Below, in pieces: positions 34,372-43,190 of a stretch of DNA of 47,840 nucleotides. Position numbers and translations under genes: made by a program. Source of the DNA: Sphingorhabdus sp. EL138 (GTDB lineage Bacteria; Pseudomonadota; Alphaproteobacteria; Sphingomonadales; Sphingomonadaceae); assembly GCF_945882965.1 (NCBI RefSeq), contig NZ_CAMCWY010000020.1, forward strand, positions 1 through 47,840, read 5' to 3'. The notes beneath the pieces were generated by a model. It was not told the origin of the DNA and did not search any database. It was given only the letters and a program-made list of their open reading frames with translations. The number at the start of each line of letters is the position of its first letter. The stretch's first letter is position 1.

Positions 34372-36975
34372 ATGGCGGGGGATAACACACCGACACCCAT
34401 GATGGTGCAATATCTTGGCTTGAAGGCAAAGGCGGGCGATTGCCTGCTGTTCTATCGCATGGGTGATTTTTTTGAACTCTTCTTTGATGATGCACGCGCG
34501 GCAGCAGCGACGCTGGACATCGCTTTGACGTCGCGCGGGGAACATGATGGCAAGCCAATCCCGATGTGCGGTGTGCCTGTCCATGCCGCCGAAGGGTATT
34601 TGGCGCGGTTGATTAAGGCGGGGCATCGTGTCGCGATTGCCGAACAGACGGAAAGCCCTGACCAAGCCAAGGCGCGTGGTGGAAAGACATTGGTCACGCG
34701 CGACATTGTGCGGTTTGTCACCGCAGGGACGCTGACTGAGGATAGTCTGCTGGATAGCTGGGCGTCCAACATGCTCGTGGCAGTTGCGCAGGTTGGAGAG
34801 TTTTTTGGGATAGCCGCCGCTGATATTTCGACAGGCTATTTTGAACTGGTCACGGTGACGGGTGGCGCGCTTGAAGCAGAGTTGGCGCGGCTTTCTGCCA
34901 GCGAGTTGGTGGTGCCCGACGGGTTCGCAGACCTGCAAGGTGCCATCATACGGCCACGGGCAGATTTTGACAGCATTGTTGGTAGCGATCTGTTGCGGCA
35001 GCATTTTGCGCTCGCTACGCTTGATAGCATTGGCCCTGTCACACGGGCCGAACAAGCGGCGGCTGGTGGCCTGATTTCCTATCTCGCGCATGCCGGACAG
35101 GGCAAAATGCCGTTCCTAAAGCTCCCGGTCCGCCGCGAGGTGCATGAACATCTTTTGATTGATCAGGCCACGCGCGACAGTCTGGAGATAAACAGTGCGA
35201 GCAAAGGTGGGCGCACGGGATCTTTGCTGGCTGAGGTTGACCGCACGATCACAGGGGCAGGTGCGCGGCAATTGGCCAATGATCTTGCTGCACCCCTCAT
35301 GGACAAAGCGAAAATCGATGCGCGTTTGTCATTGGTGCAATGGTTCCATGATGCGCCGCTGACCCGCGAAGCTGTGCGCACGGCATTGCGGCAACTGCCC
35401 GATATTGCGCGCGCACTTGGCCGTGTTGTGGCGGGGCGGGGCAGCCCAAGGGACTTAGGCCAGATTCGCGACGGGTTGGATGCGGCGCGGGCTTTGCGCG
35501 AGCGTTTGGGCGCAATGGCCGACCGTCCGGAGCTGCTCGATCAACTTCTGCCCGCATTGGATGGCCATGGCCATATGGTGGATTTGCTAGCGCGCGCTTT
35601 GGTGCCTTCACCGCCCACCGACACCACGCAAGGCGGCTATATCGCCGAAGGCTATGACGCCGCTTTGGATATGCTGCGGGTGGCGGGGCGCGATGGACGC
35701 CAAGCGATCGCGCAGTTGGAAGCGCGTTATCGCGATGCGACGGGTATATCCGCGCTGAAAATCCGGCACAACGCCGTCCTTGGCTATTTTGTTGAGGTGC
35801 CTGCCAAGCACGGCGATGCGTTGATGGCCGCCGGTACAGGCTTCACCCATCGGCAAACAATGGCGGGGGCGGTGCGGTTCAATTCGCCAGAATTGCATGA
35901 AGAAGCGGTCCGCATCACGCAAGCCGGCGGCCATGCTTTGGTCGCTGAAGCGGCGCATCTGGAAGAGCTGGTGACGCTGATATTGTCCCGCCGCGATCCC
36001 ATTGCCACAAGCGCGGACGCCTTGGCGCGTATCGACGTGTCCGCCGCGCTTGCCGAGCGCGCTGCGCAGAGCAATTGGTGCCGCCCAAATTTTGTCGCGC
36101 ATCCCTGCCTTGAGATCGAAGGCGGACGTCATCCCGTTGTCGAAAGCGCGCTGGCAAAGTCAGGCAATCGGTTCATCGCCAATGACTGCAAGCTGTCGCC
36201 GGAAAAGCGGTTATGGCTGGTCAGCGGCCCGAACATGGGCGGTAAGTCTACCTTTTTGCGACAAAATGCGTTGATTATTTTGTTGGCGCAGGCCGGCAGC
36301 TATGTGCCCGCAACCTCTGCGCGGCTTGGCCTGGTCGACCGATTGTTCAGCCGCGTTGGCGCGTCGGACAATTTGGCGCGCGGCCGGTCAACCTTCATGG
36401 TTGAAATGGTCGAAACCGCCGCCATTCTTGCCCAAGCGACGGAACGCAGCTTTGTTGTATTGGATGAGGTTGGGCGCGGCACCTCGACTTATGATGGCCT
36501 TGCCATTGCCTGGGCCGTGGTGGAGGGCATTCATGAAACCAATCGTTGCCGATGCCTGTTCGCGACGCATTATCACGAATTGACGCGGTTGGCGGACAGC
36601 CTTGATGCGTTGTCGCTGCACCATGTGCGCGCAAAGGAGTATAAGGGCGACCTGGTGCTGTTGCACGAGCTTGCCGATGGACCCGCAGACCGAAGCTATG
36701 GCATTGCCGTGGCAAAGCTTGCCGGTCTTCCGCCACAGGTGGTGGCGCGCGCAAGTTCCGTTCTGGGTAAGCTGGAAAAAGGGCGCGCCGAAACTGGTGG
36801 CCTTGCGGCAGGGCTGGGTGATTTGCCATTGTTCAGCGCCGCTATCGACGCCGCTGAGGCGAAGGTTGATGCCTTGCGTGAGAAACTTACCGATCTCGAC
36901 ATCGACGCACTTAGCCCGAGGGCCGCGCTCGATTTGCTGTATGAACTCAAGCGCGCGGCTGGCGAAAACGGATGA
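34372..36975 (+). CDS. mutS: DNA mismatch repair protein MutS
   Basis: From the ATG at 34372 the product is 867 residues, MAGDNTPTPMMVQYLGLKA onwards. A TTG further upstream (34273) lengthens the frame, but that extra part is not conserved. The mismatch-binding GDFFELFFDDA, in which the second F of FxE-type contacts lies, is near residue 34. GPNMGGKSTFLRQNALI is Walker A, VVLDEVGRGTSTYDGLAIAW is Walker B plus signature, and FATHYHELTRL follows. MutS detects mismatches and recruits MutL. No ribosome-binding site is clear at the chosen start, so the N-terminus is open to revision. Confidence 0.95.
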   Translation: MAGDNTPTPMMVQYLGLKAKAGDCLLFYRMGDFFELFFDDARAAAATLDIALTSRGEHDGKPIPMCGVPVHAAEGYLARLIKAGHRVAIAEQTESPDQAKARGGKTLVTRDIVRFVTAGTLTEDSLLDSWASNMLVAVAQVGEFFGIAAADISTGYFELVTVTGGALEAELARLSASELVVPDGFADLQGAIIRPRADFDSIVGSDLLRQHFALATLDSIGPVTRAEQAAAGGLISYLAHAGQGKMPFLKLPVRREVHEHLLIDQATRDSLEINSASKGGRTGSLLAEVDRTITGAGARQLANDLAAPLMDKAKIDARLSLVQWFHDAPLTREAVRTALRQLPDIARALGRVVAGRGSPRDLGQIRDGLDAARALRERLGAMADRPELLDQLLPALDGHGHMVDLLARALVPSPPTDTTQGGYIAEGYDAALDMLRVAGRDGRQAIAQLEARYRDATGISALKIRHNAVLGYFVEVPAKHGDALMAAGTGFTHRQTMAGAVRFNSPELHEEAVRITQAGGHALVAEAAHLEELVTLILSRRDPIATSADALARIDVSAALAERAAQSNWCRPNFVAHPCLEIEGGRHPVVESALAKSGNRFIANDCKLSPEKRLWLVSGPNMGGKSTFLRQNALIILLAQAGSYVPATSARLGLVDRLFSRVGASDNLARGRSTFMVEMVETAAILAQATERSFVVLDEVGRGTSTYDGLAIAWAVVEGIHETNRCRCLFATHYHELTRLADSLDALSLHHVRAKEYKGDLVLLHELADGPADRSYGIAVAKLAGLPPQVVARASSVLGKLEKGRAETGGLAAGLGDLPLFSAAIDAAEAKVDALREKLTDLDIDALSPRAALDLLYELKRAAGENG

Positions 36976-36988
36976 GGTCCTGATCCTA
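36975..36988. repeat. Short stop-codon-linked motif, copy 2 of 3
   Basis: AGGTCCTGATCCTA lies between the convergent mutS and nucleoside transporter genes and includes the transporter stop. It differs from copy 1 by one base in the core. Confidence 0.35.
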
Positions 36989-38251
36989 CGTGAGCGACAG
37001 GAACAGCCCCGCCAGCGCAGCACTCATCAGGTTCGACAGCGACCCTGCGGCAAGAGCCTTGAGCCCAAGCTTCGCAATCATGGGACGTTGATTCGGCGCT
37101 AGGCTGCCTGTGACCGCCATCTGAATCGCGATGGAACTGAAATTGGCAAATCCGCACAAGGCGAAGGTGACGATGCCGACGGTTGGTGCGGACAATTGCT
37201 TGAGTGCGCCCAAATCAATGAAAGCCACAAATTCGTTCAGGACAATCTTGGTGCCGAATAATCCACCCGCTTGAATAGCCTCACTCCATGGCACACCAAG
37301 CAGGAACATGATCGGCGCAAATACATAGCCGACAATCTGCTGAAAACTTAAACCTGGCAGGCCGAACCATCCGCCAATGCCGCCCAAAATGCCGTTGGCC
37401 AATGCAACCAAGGCGACAAAGGCAAGGACCATGGCACCCACGGCTACTGCCAGCTTAACGCCGGTTTGCGCACCTTGCGCAGCGGCCATGATGATGTTCG
37501 CAGGTTTTTCATCCGCATCGTCATGCGCCATTTCGGGTTCATCATCGGGATGCGGGTTGGCCAATGTGGGGTCGCCCTCTGCCACTGCGACTGGCGGAAC
37601 ATCGGGCATCATGATTTTCGCCATCAATATGCCGCCCGGCGCCGACATGAATGCGGCGGCAAGCAGATAATCAATGCGGATGCCCATTGAGGCATAAGCC
37701 GCCAATATCGTCCCTGCCACGCCCGCCATGCCAACGGTCATGACGCAAAATAATTGTTCAGGCTTCAGGGCGGCCAGATATGGCCGAATGACCAAGGGCG
37801 ATTCCGATTGACCAACAAAGATATTCGCGGCGGCACACAGGCTTTCCACTTTTGAAATGCCCGTCATTTTCTGCAAACCGCCGCCTATCCAGCGGATCAC
37901 ATATTGCATGATGCCGAGATAATAAAGGATGGAAATCAGCGACGCGAAAAAGATGATCACTGGCAAAGCAGCGATGGCAAAGCTGTTGCCGCCAATTTCA
38001 GGGGACGCTAACGGGCCAAAGATGAACTGCGTGCCTTTGGCCGAGTAACCGAGCAAATTCGATACGCCAGTCGACGCAGCATTCAATGCAACCTTGCCCC
38101 ACGAGGTGTACAACACCAAAGCTGCCAAACTTGCCTGCAGGGCAAAAGCCGCACCAACGACACGGAACTTGATCGCGCGGCGGTTGGACGACAACAAAAC
38201 TGCAATCGCCAGTATGACGACCATGCCCGCGATGCTCATTAAAATCTGCAT
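36986..38251 (-). CDS. Concentrative nucleoside transporter (NupC/CNT family)
   Basis: This 421-residue protein has about ten helices. GGNSFAIAALPVIIFFASL, ANIFVGQSESPLVIRPYL and LYYLGIMQYVIRWIGGG fit the CNT family; GQSESP is the nucleoside-binding loop. It would import nucleosides with H+ or Na+. A hydrophilic insert of about 45 residues, rich in Asp, Glu and Pro (EPEMAHDDADEKP), interrupts the middle of the protein. It converges with mutS and diverges from the next gene. Confidence 0.92.
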   Translation of the reverse strand: MQILMSIAGMVVILAIAVLLSSNRRAIKFRVVGAAFALQASLAALVLYTSWGKVALNAASTGVSNLLGYSAKGTQFIFGPLASPEIGGNSFAIAALPVIIFFASLISILYYLGIMQYVIRWIGGGLQKMTGISKVESLCAAANIFVGQSESPLVIRPYLAALKPEQLFCVMTVGMAGVAGTILAAYASMGIRIDYLLAAAFMSAPGGILMAKIMMPDVPPVAVAEGDPTLANPHPDDEPEMAHDDADEKPANIIMAAAQGAQTGVKLAVAVGAMVLAFVALVALANGILGGIGGWFGLPGLSFQQIVGYVFAPIMFLLGVPWSEAIQAGGLFGTKIVLNEFVAFIDLGALKQLSAPTVGIVTFALCGFANFSSIAIQMAVTGSLAPNQRPMIAKLGLKALAAGSLSNLMSAALAGLFLSLT

Positions 38252-38270
38252 GTATAACTTCCCCGAAAAC

Positions 38271-38345
38271 CGTCACTCTCAACTTGTTGCAGGGTCTTAC
38301 TCCGATACGTTGAAAGTAAGATGCTGAAACACGTTCAGCATCACA
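38271..38345. repeat. Intergenic paired-hairpin element, copy 2
   Basis: CGTCA at 38271-38275 starts a copy related to the element at 31814-31904. The right hairpin is a perfect 8-bp stem, ATGCTGAA-acacg-TTCAGCAT (38321-38341). The left hairpin is degenerate (CTCTCAACTTGTTGCAGGG), and CTTAC/GTAAG form an inner pair. It lies in the 172-bp divergent gap between the nucleoside transporter and the queuosine-precursor transporter. Confidence 0.65.
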
Positions 38346-38423
38346 GCCATTTATGGTTCTCAAGTTCGACCTAGCGCCATCGTTAGCCTTGCGCCAATAA
38401 AATTAGACGCTAGTCAGTTTTGG

Positions 38424-39107
38424 ATGACTGATCAGACCACATTGCACGCGACCGGCGGAGGCATCCCGAAATCGCTTTTCATGTTTTCAATCATTTACGG
38501 CGGCATGGTGTGCATTGCCGGTGTGCTTGGAAATAAACAGGTTTCTTTAGGGCCGCTGGCTGTGGAGGCGGGCATTTTTCCGTTTCTTTTGCTGGTCATC
38601 CTTTCCAGCTCGGTAGCAGCCTTGCATGGTAAGGCCATTGCGGATCGATTGGTAAACTATGGCTTCATTCCTCTTATTGCGTCGATATTGCTCGCGTTGT
38701 TGGTGCTTTCATTGCCTCCGTCACCGAAAATGGACGAAAAATATCTGGATGCGTTCAACACCATGATGGGGCAGACGCCGCGCATATGGCTTGCAGGTAT
38801 AATCGCTTATGGCGTATCCCAAATGCTTAACGTCTATCTGTTCGATCGCCTGAAAAAAATAGTGGGAAAATATGTCGCATTGCGGGGTGCCATCGCTGCG
38901 GTGCTGTCACAGATTATCGACACTTTGTTGTTCGTAAGCATCGCCTTTTACGGCGTGTTCCCCATCACAGAATTGCTGTTCGGCCAAATGCTAGCGAAGG
39001 TGGTGTTGAGCATGATTATGGTGCCGTTACTCATCACGTTCTTTGTCAGCTACGGCCATAAGCTGGATGGCACAGACCCCAAAGCAGTTGGTGCACATGA
39101 CCATTGA
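38424..39107 (+). CDS. Queuosine precursor transporter (YhhQ/VUT family)
   Basis: This 227-residue membrane protein has about six helices. [20 protein letters not shown] and [20 protein letters not shown] match the YhhQ/ECF-like family that takes up 7-deazaguanine precursors of queuosine. The conserved acidic segment usually found after the second helix (GDxxxEvyG in other members) is replaced by SSSVAALHG. This variant occurs in sphingomonad proteins as I recall them, and it may alter substrate choice. The argB start overlaps its last 11 nt. Confidence 0.8.
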   Translation: MTDQTTLHATGGGIPKSLFMFSIIYGGMVCIAGVLGNKQVSLGPLAVEAGIFPFLLLVILSSSVAALHGKAIADRLVNYGFIPLIASILLALLVLSLPPSPKMDEKYLDAFNTMMGQTPRIWLAGIIAYGVSQMLNVYLFDRLKKIVGKYVALRGAIAAVLSQIIDTLLFVSIAFYGVFPITELLFGQMLAKVVLSMIMVPLLITFFVSYGHKLDGTDPKAVGAHDH

Positions 39108-39987
39108 TCCAATCAATCTCGCCAAGGCCGAAACACTTACCGAGGCGCTGCCCTATTTGCAGCGTTATGCAGGTAAGACCTTTGTCGTCAAATATGGCGG
39201 CCATGCGATGGGCGATGCAAGCCTCGCGCGGGACTTTGCCGACGATGTGGTGTTGTTAAAGGCTGTCGGCATCAACCCCGTTGTCGTCCATGGCGGCGGA
39301 CCGCAAATTGGCGCAATGCTGAAGAAATTGGGCGTCGAGAGCAAATTTGTCGATGGCCTTCGCGTGACCGACGCCGAAACCGCAAAGATTGCCGAAATGG
39401 TGCTGTCGGGCGCGATTAACAAGGAACTGGTCGGCTGGATCAATGCGGCTGGTGGTAAGGCGCTTGGCATATCGGGCAAGGATGGCGGGTTCGTTACCGC
39501 CACCAAGGTTGAACGCACGCAAAAAGACCCCGATAGCCATATCGAACGGATTATCGATCTTGGCTTTGTCGGCGAACCAACCACCGTTGACCGCAGCATT
39601 ATCGATACGATTAGCGCGGCAGGTATGATTCCTGTGATCGCGCCGATCGGTGTTGGCGCAGATGGCCATACGTATAATATCAACGCCGATACCATGGCTG
39701 GCGCGGTGGCGAGCGCGCTGGGGGCCTCGCGGCTTTTCCTTTTGACCGATGTCGCCGGGGTACTGAACAAGTCGGGCGAATTGCTAACGGACCTTGACCC
39801 TGCGGCGATTGCCGCGTTGCAAAATGACGGCACGATTAGCGGCGGGATGATCCCCAAAATCCAGACATGTGTTGATGCGGTTCAATCCGGCGTTGATGCG
39901 GCGGTAATCCTGGATGGCCGCACCAGCCATGCCATGCTCATCGAAATGTTCACTGTAAAGGGCGCAGGAACCCTGATTCACAAGTAA
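39097..39987 (+). CDS. argB: Acetylglutamate kinase
   Basis: From the ATG at 39097 ([14 protein letters not shown]) the product is 296 residues, in an 11-nt overlap with the transporter gene. [12 protein letters not shown] binds ATP and substrate, [10 protein letters not shown] follows, and [11 protein letters not shown] and [16 protein letters not shown] are family motifs. It phosphorylates N-acetylglutamate in arginine synthesis. The length and N-terminal helix are those of arginine-inhibited hexameric forms. A YggT gene follows after 78 nt. Confidence 0.96.
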   Translation: MTIDPINLAKAETLTEALPYLQRYAGKTFVVKYGGHAMGDASLARDFADDVVLLKAVGINPVVVHGGGPQIGAMLKKLGVESKFVDGLRVTDAETAKIAEMVLSGAINKELVGWINAAGGKALGISGKDGGFVTATKVERTQKDPDSHIERIIDLGFVGEPTTVDRSIIDTISAAGMIPVIAPIGVGADGHTYNINADTMAGAVASALGASRLFLLTDVAGVLNKSGELLTDLDPAAIAALQNDGTISGGMIPKIQTCVDAVQSGVDAAVILDGRTSHAMLIEMFTVKGAGTLIHK

Positions 39988-40005
39988 ACTATGTCCTGAC
40001 CTTAA
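39988..40005. repeat. Short stop-codon-linked motif, copy 3 of 3
   Basis: ACTATGTCCTGACCTTAA follows the argB stop directly, in the 78-bp gap before yggT. It shares TCCTGACC with copy 1. Confidence 0.35.
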
Positions 40006-40065
40006 CCAGTTGATGCAGCGCGCTGCCTCGGCTAATCGGTTCGACAAACTTTTTCGGAGAATTTC

Positions 40066-40368
40066 ATGCTTCTCGCGCTTATTTCTATAATCGGATATTT
40101 GATGACGATATTATCCACCGTCGTCATCATTCAATTTATCCTGAGCTTGCTGATTTCGTTTAATGTCGTCAGCATGTCGAACAACATCGTCGCCTCCATC
40201 TGGCAGGCGCTTTCGGTCATTCTTGACCCGTTTTTAAAGCCTATCCGCAAGATCATGCCGGACACAGGCATGATCGATTTTTCGCCGATGGTGTTATTGA
40301 TCGGTCTGCGCATATTGCAGATGCTGTTGATGGGTGTGGCCAATGATATTTCTGCAGCGGGCCTGTGA
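40066..40368 (+). CDS. YggT family membrane protein
   Basis: This 100-residue protein has two hydrophobic segments around residues 5-27 and 68-95. [24 protein letters not shown], of which [12 protein letters not shown] is typical, marks the YggT domain. The family affects osmotic balance or cell division in some bacteria, with no fixed biochemical role. TCGGAGAAT precedes the ATG. Its stop overlaps the GTG start of folD by 4 nt. Confidence 0.9.
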   Translation: MLLALISIIGYLMTILSTVVIIQFILSLLISFNVVSMSNNIVASIWQALSVILDPFLKPIRKIMPDTGMIDFSPMVLLIGLRILQMLLMGVANDISAAGL

Positions 40369-41261
40369 GCAACGCCGTTATCATAGATGGTAAGGCATTT
40401 GCCGCCCAATTGCGGCAACGCGTGGCCGCTGCCGTTGACAGCTTTATAGCGTTAACGGCCCGTAAGCCGGGCCTTGCCGTTGTGCTGGTGGGTGAAGACC
40501 CGGCCAGTCAAGTTTATGTGGGTTCCAAAAAGAAAGCGACGGTCGAGGCGGGCATGAACAGCTTCGAACATCGCCTACCCGCATCGGTTTTGCAAGACGC
40601 ACTCATCGCGCTGGTCGAAACGCTCAACGCCGATGCCGCCGTCGATGGCATATTGGTGCAATTGCCCTTGCCGCCGCATATCGATGATAAGGCTGTGATC
40701 GCCGCGATTGATCCGGGCAAGGATGTCGATGGCTTTCATGTCGTCAATGCGGGGCGTCTCGCGGTGGGTGAGGAGGCATTTGTGCCTTGTACCCCGCTTG
40801 GCTGCCTGATGCTGCTGAAGGACCATATGGGCGATCTGTCCGGCAAGAACGCCGTCGTCATCGGGCGGTCGAACATTGTCGGTAAGCCCATGGCGCAATT
40901 GCTGTTGGCAGAAAATTGCACTGTGACCATCGCACATAGTCGAACGCAGGATTTGCCAGACGTTGTGCGCCGAGCAGACATTGTTGTGGCTGCGGTTGGC
41001 CGGGCCGAGATGGTGACTGGCAATTGGTTGAAGCCCGGCGCAGTCGTGATTGATGTTGGCATCAACCGCTTGTTGCCCGAGGTGGGCCAAAGCAAAGGAC
41101 GCTTGGTCGGCGACGTTGCCTTTGACGACGCGTTACGCCATGCTGGTGCTATAACCCCCGTCCCGGGCGGGGTCGGGCCCATGACCATCGCGTGCCTGTT
41201 GCGCAATACGTTGGTTGCCGCACACCGCCGTGCAGGAGTTGCCGCACCAGAAGGAATATGA
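40365..41261 (+). CDS. folD: Bifunctional methylenetetrahydrofolate dehydrogenase / cyclohydrolase
   Basis: This 298-residue protein starts with GTG at 40365. [14 protein letters not shown] carries the catalytic Lys, QLPLPPHID and [13 protein letters not shown] follow, [17 protein letters not shown] is the NADP loop, and [16 protein letters not shown] ends the domain. It interconverts methylene-, methenyl- and formyl-THF for one-carbon supply. It is coupled to yggT by a 4-nt overlap, and the next gene starts 5 nt after its stop. Confidence 0.96.
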   Translation: MSNAVIIDGKAFAAQLRQRVAAAVDSFIALTARKPGLAVVLVGEDPASQVYVGSKKKATVEAGMNSFEHRLPASVLQDALIALVETLNADAAVDGILVQLPLPPHIDDKAVIAAIDPGKDVDGFHVVNAGRLAVGEEAFVPCTPLGCLMLLKDHMGDLSGKNAVVIGRSNIVGKPMAQLLLAENCTVTIAHSRTQDLPDVVRRADIVVAAVGRAEMVTGNWLKPGAVVIDVGINRLLPEVGQSKGRLVGDVAFDDALRHAGAITPVPGGVGPMTIACLLRNTLVAAHRRAGVAAPEGI

Positions 41262-41265
41262 CGCG

Positions 41266-41949
41266 ATGAAAGCATTTCCTGTCCTTCTTGTTACAGCGGC
41301 GCTTTCGGCCTGCGCGGCGTCGCCAAGCCGGCAATATTATGATTTTCAGCCCAAAATCGCGAACCCAAGCGCGATTATTGCGGCAGACATTGGCTTTAAT
41401 CAACTTGCCCAACAAAAGGGGCAATGGACCGCTTTTCGTGAAACCGCCGCCAAGGACGCCGTCATGTTCGTGCCGCAACCCACGCTTGCGCTCGAATGGC
41501 TGAAGGGCAAGGCAGACCCGGCCGCGCCGATAAAATGGCAACCGTATAAGGCGGTCATGTCTTGCGATGGCAAAACCGGCGTAACGACTGGCGCGTGGGA
41601 GAGACCGGATGGCGCGGTCGGCTATTTCACCACCGTCTGGCAATTTATTGAGAAAAATGCGCGCGGTGACGGGGAATGGAAATGGGTGCTACACCATTTG
41701 GACAAGCTGACCGTGCCCCGTGCGCCGAAAGAGATGATTGAAACGACGGTCGCCAGTTGCAAAGGCCAAGCGTTTGCAACGCGCACTGCCGGGCCTGAGG
41801 CCGCAACAATAAAAACCGGCTACGCGCGTGATCAATCCTTGAGCTACAGCTATGTCGTCCAACCCAATAATGCGCGCAGTATCGAGGTTACATATTGGAA
41901 CGGGGAGGCAAACGAAACTGCCGTCAGTGATCAGGTTGCGCCGCAATGA
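41266..41949 (+). CDS. Predicted lipoprotein of unknown function
   Basis: From the ATG at 41266 the product is 227 residues. The signal peptide ends in the lipobox LSAC, so it is probably a lipoprotein. The mature part has features seen in NTF2-like domains (FRETAAKDAVMFVPQPTLALEWLKG and GYFTTVWQFIEKN), but I cannot fix a family. The 4-nt ATGA overlap with marC and the 5-nt gap to folD put it in the same operon. Function is unknown. Confidence 0.8.
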   Translation: MKAFPVLLVTAALSACAASPSRQYYDFQPKIANPSAIIAADIGFNQLAQQKGQWTAFRETAAKDAVMFVPQPTLALEWLKGKADPAAPIKWQPYKAVMSCDGKTGVTTGAWERPDGAVGYFTTVWQFIEKNARGDGEWKWVLHHLDKLTVPRAPKEMIETTVASCKGQAFATRTAGPEAATIKTGYARDQSLSYSYVVQPNNARSIEVTYWNGEANETAVSDQVAPQ

Positions 41950-42572
41950 TGATTGAACTGTTTCTTTCGGCCTTCATCACTTTTTTCGTCGTGATCGACC
42001 CGCCGGGTTGTGCGCCGATTTATGCCAGCCTGACCAAGGGCGCCAATGCGGCGCAGCGCCGCAATATGGCGTTGCGTGCGGTGATGGTTGCATCGGGCAT
42101 ATTGCTGGTTTTTGCGTTGTTCGGCGAACGATTGCTGGGCGCGTTGCATATTGAATTGAACAGTTTCCGGATTGCAGGCGGTATAATGCTGTTCCTGATT
42201 GCCATCGACATGGTTTTTGAAAAGCGCACGTCACGCCGCGAGGAACGCGCGCAGAAAATCATCGACACGCCCGAGATTGAGGATGTTTCTGTTTTCCCTA
42301 TGGCCATGCCAATGATCGCAGGGCCAGGGTCGATTGCCTCGGTCATGCTGCTTATGTCGCAAAATAGCGGGATTGACCGCGCTAGCGTCGTTTTGGCGGC
42401 ACTGGGAGCCGTGCTGGTCCTGACGCTTTTGGCGCTGCTCGCTGCTGGCCCCATCATGCGCGTTCTGGGTGCCAATGCCGAAGCCGTGATCACACGGCTG
42501 TTGGGTGTACTGCTCGCCGCATTGGCCGCGCAATTCGTCATCGACGGCCTGCGGTCGAGCTTTCTGGGCTGA
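41946..42572 (+). CDS. MarC family integral membrane protein
   Basis: This 208-residue protein has six helices. FVVIDPPGCAPIYASLT and AMPMIAGPGSIASVMLL are the paired motifs of the MarC/UPF0056 family. Despite the name, MarC is not needed for multiple antibiotic resistance in E. coli, and its role is unknown. It overlaps the lipoprotein gene by 4 nt. The stop abuts that of the LON-domain gene on the other strand. Confidence 0.9.
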   Translation: MMIELFLSAFITFFVVIDPPGCAPIYASLTKGANAAQRRNMALRAVMVASGILLVFALFGERLLGALHIELNSFRIAGGIMLFLIAIDMVFEKRTSRREERAQKIIDTPEIEDVSVFPMAMPMIAGPGSIASVMLLMSQNSGIDRASVVLAALGAVLVLTLLALLAAGPIMRVLGANAEAVITRLLGVLLAALAAQFVIDGLRSSFLG

Positions 42573-43190
42573 TTATTGAAGCGTGACGCGGTCGTCGGAC
42601 CCGTCATGGCGTCCGAAAAACTGCATTAACTGCACAATAATGTCTGCACGGTCGGATAGCCCACGCGCTTCCAACAAGGCCTGCTTGGCCGCAAAATCGA
42701 ACGGCGCGATTTGGGCAATGGCATTCACCAGAGAATAATCGTCCAGCTGCGACACCGCCGCCCAATCGACGCTGTACCCTTGCGAATCGGCAAAGCGGCG
42801 CGATTCAATTTCAATGGAAGCGCGTTCGGCCAATGACAGCGTTTCGCCCATTTCATCTTCGTCCCACAATTCGGCCTCAACTTGGCGAAAGCTGGTGGTC
42901 ACATTCAATTCATTAATCACCGAAAAGCGTTGCACACCTTCAAGGATGATATTGTATCGACCGTCGTCCAACGCCTCCACATCGTGAATCCGTGCAAGGC
43001 AGCCAATGTTGAACAAGGGGGGTTGATTGCCCTGCCCCTTGGGCTGGATGATACCGATCTTGCGGTCACGGGCCAGCGAATCGCTCACCAGATCGCGATA
43101 GCGCGGTTCAAATATATGCAGCGGCAGTTGCATGCTCGGGAAAATAATCGCGCCGGTGAGCGGGAAAATCGAAATGCGCTGCGTGGTCAT
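42573..43190 (-). CDS. LON peptidase substrate-binding domain protein
   Basis: From the ATG at 43190 the product is 205 residues, MTTQRISIFPLTGAIIFPSM onwards, and this start makes a 4-nt ATGA overlap with the upstream thioredoxin gene. An ATG at 43235 with GGAAG in front is also possible. MQLPLHIFEPRYRDLV and the C-terminal helices are the LON N-terminal (substrate-binding) domain without ATPase or protease domains. Proteins of this type are common in alphaproteobacteria; their substrates are not known. Confidence 0.9.
   Translation of the reverse strand: MTTQRISIFPLTGAIIFPSMQLPLHIFEPRYRDLVSDSLARDRKIGIIQPKGQGNQPPLFNIGCLARIHDVEALDDGRYNIILEGVQRFSVINELNVTTSFRQVEAELWDEDEMGETLSLAERASIEIESRRFADSQGYSVDWAAVSQLDDYSLVNAIAQIAPFDFAAKQALLEARGLSDRADIIVQLMQFFGRHDGSDDRVTLQ

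Noticed and set aside
38252-38423. preQ1 riboswitch before the queuosine-precursor transporter
   Set aside because: No preQ1 aptamer pattern is evident; the gap is mostly filled by the paired-hairpin repeat.
39165-39857. Minus-strand frame of 230 residues opposite argB
   Set aside because: It is a shadow of a GC-rich gene; ArgB motifs on the plus strand are complete.
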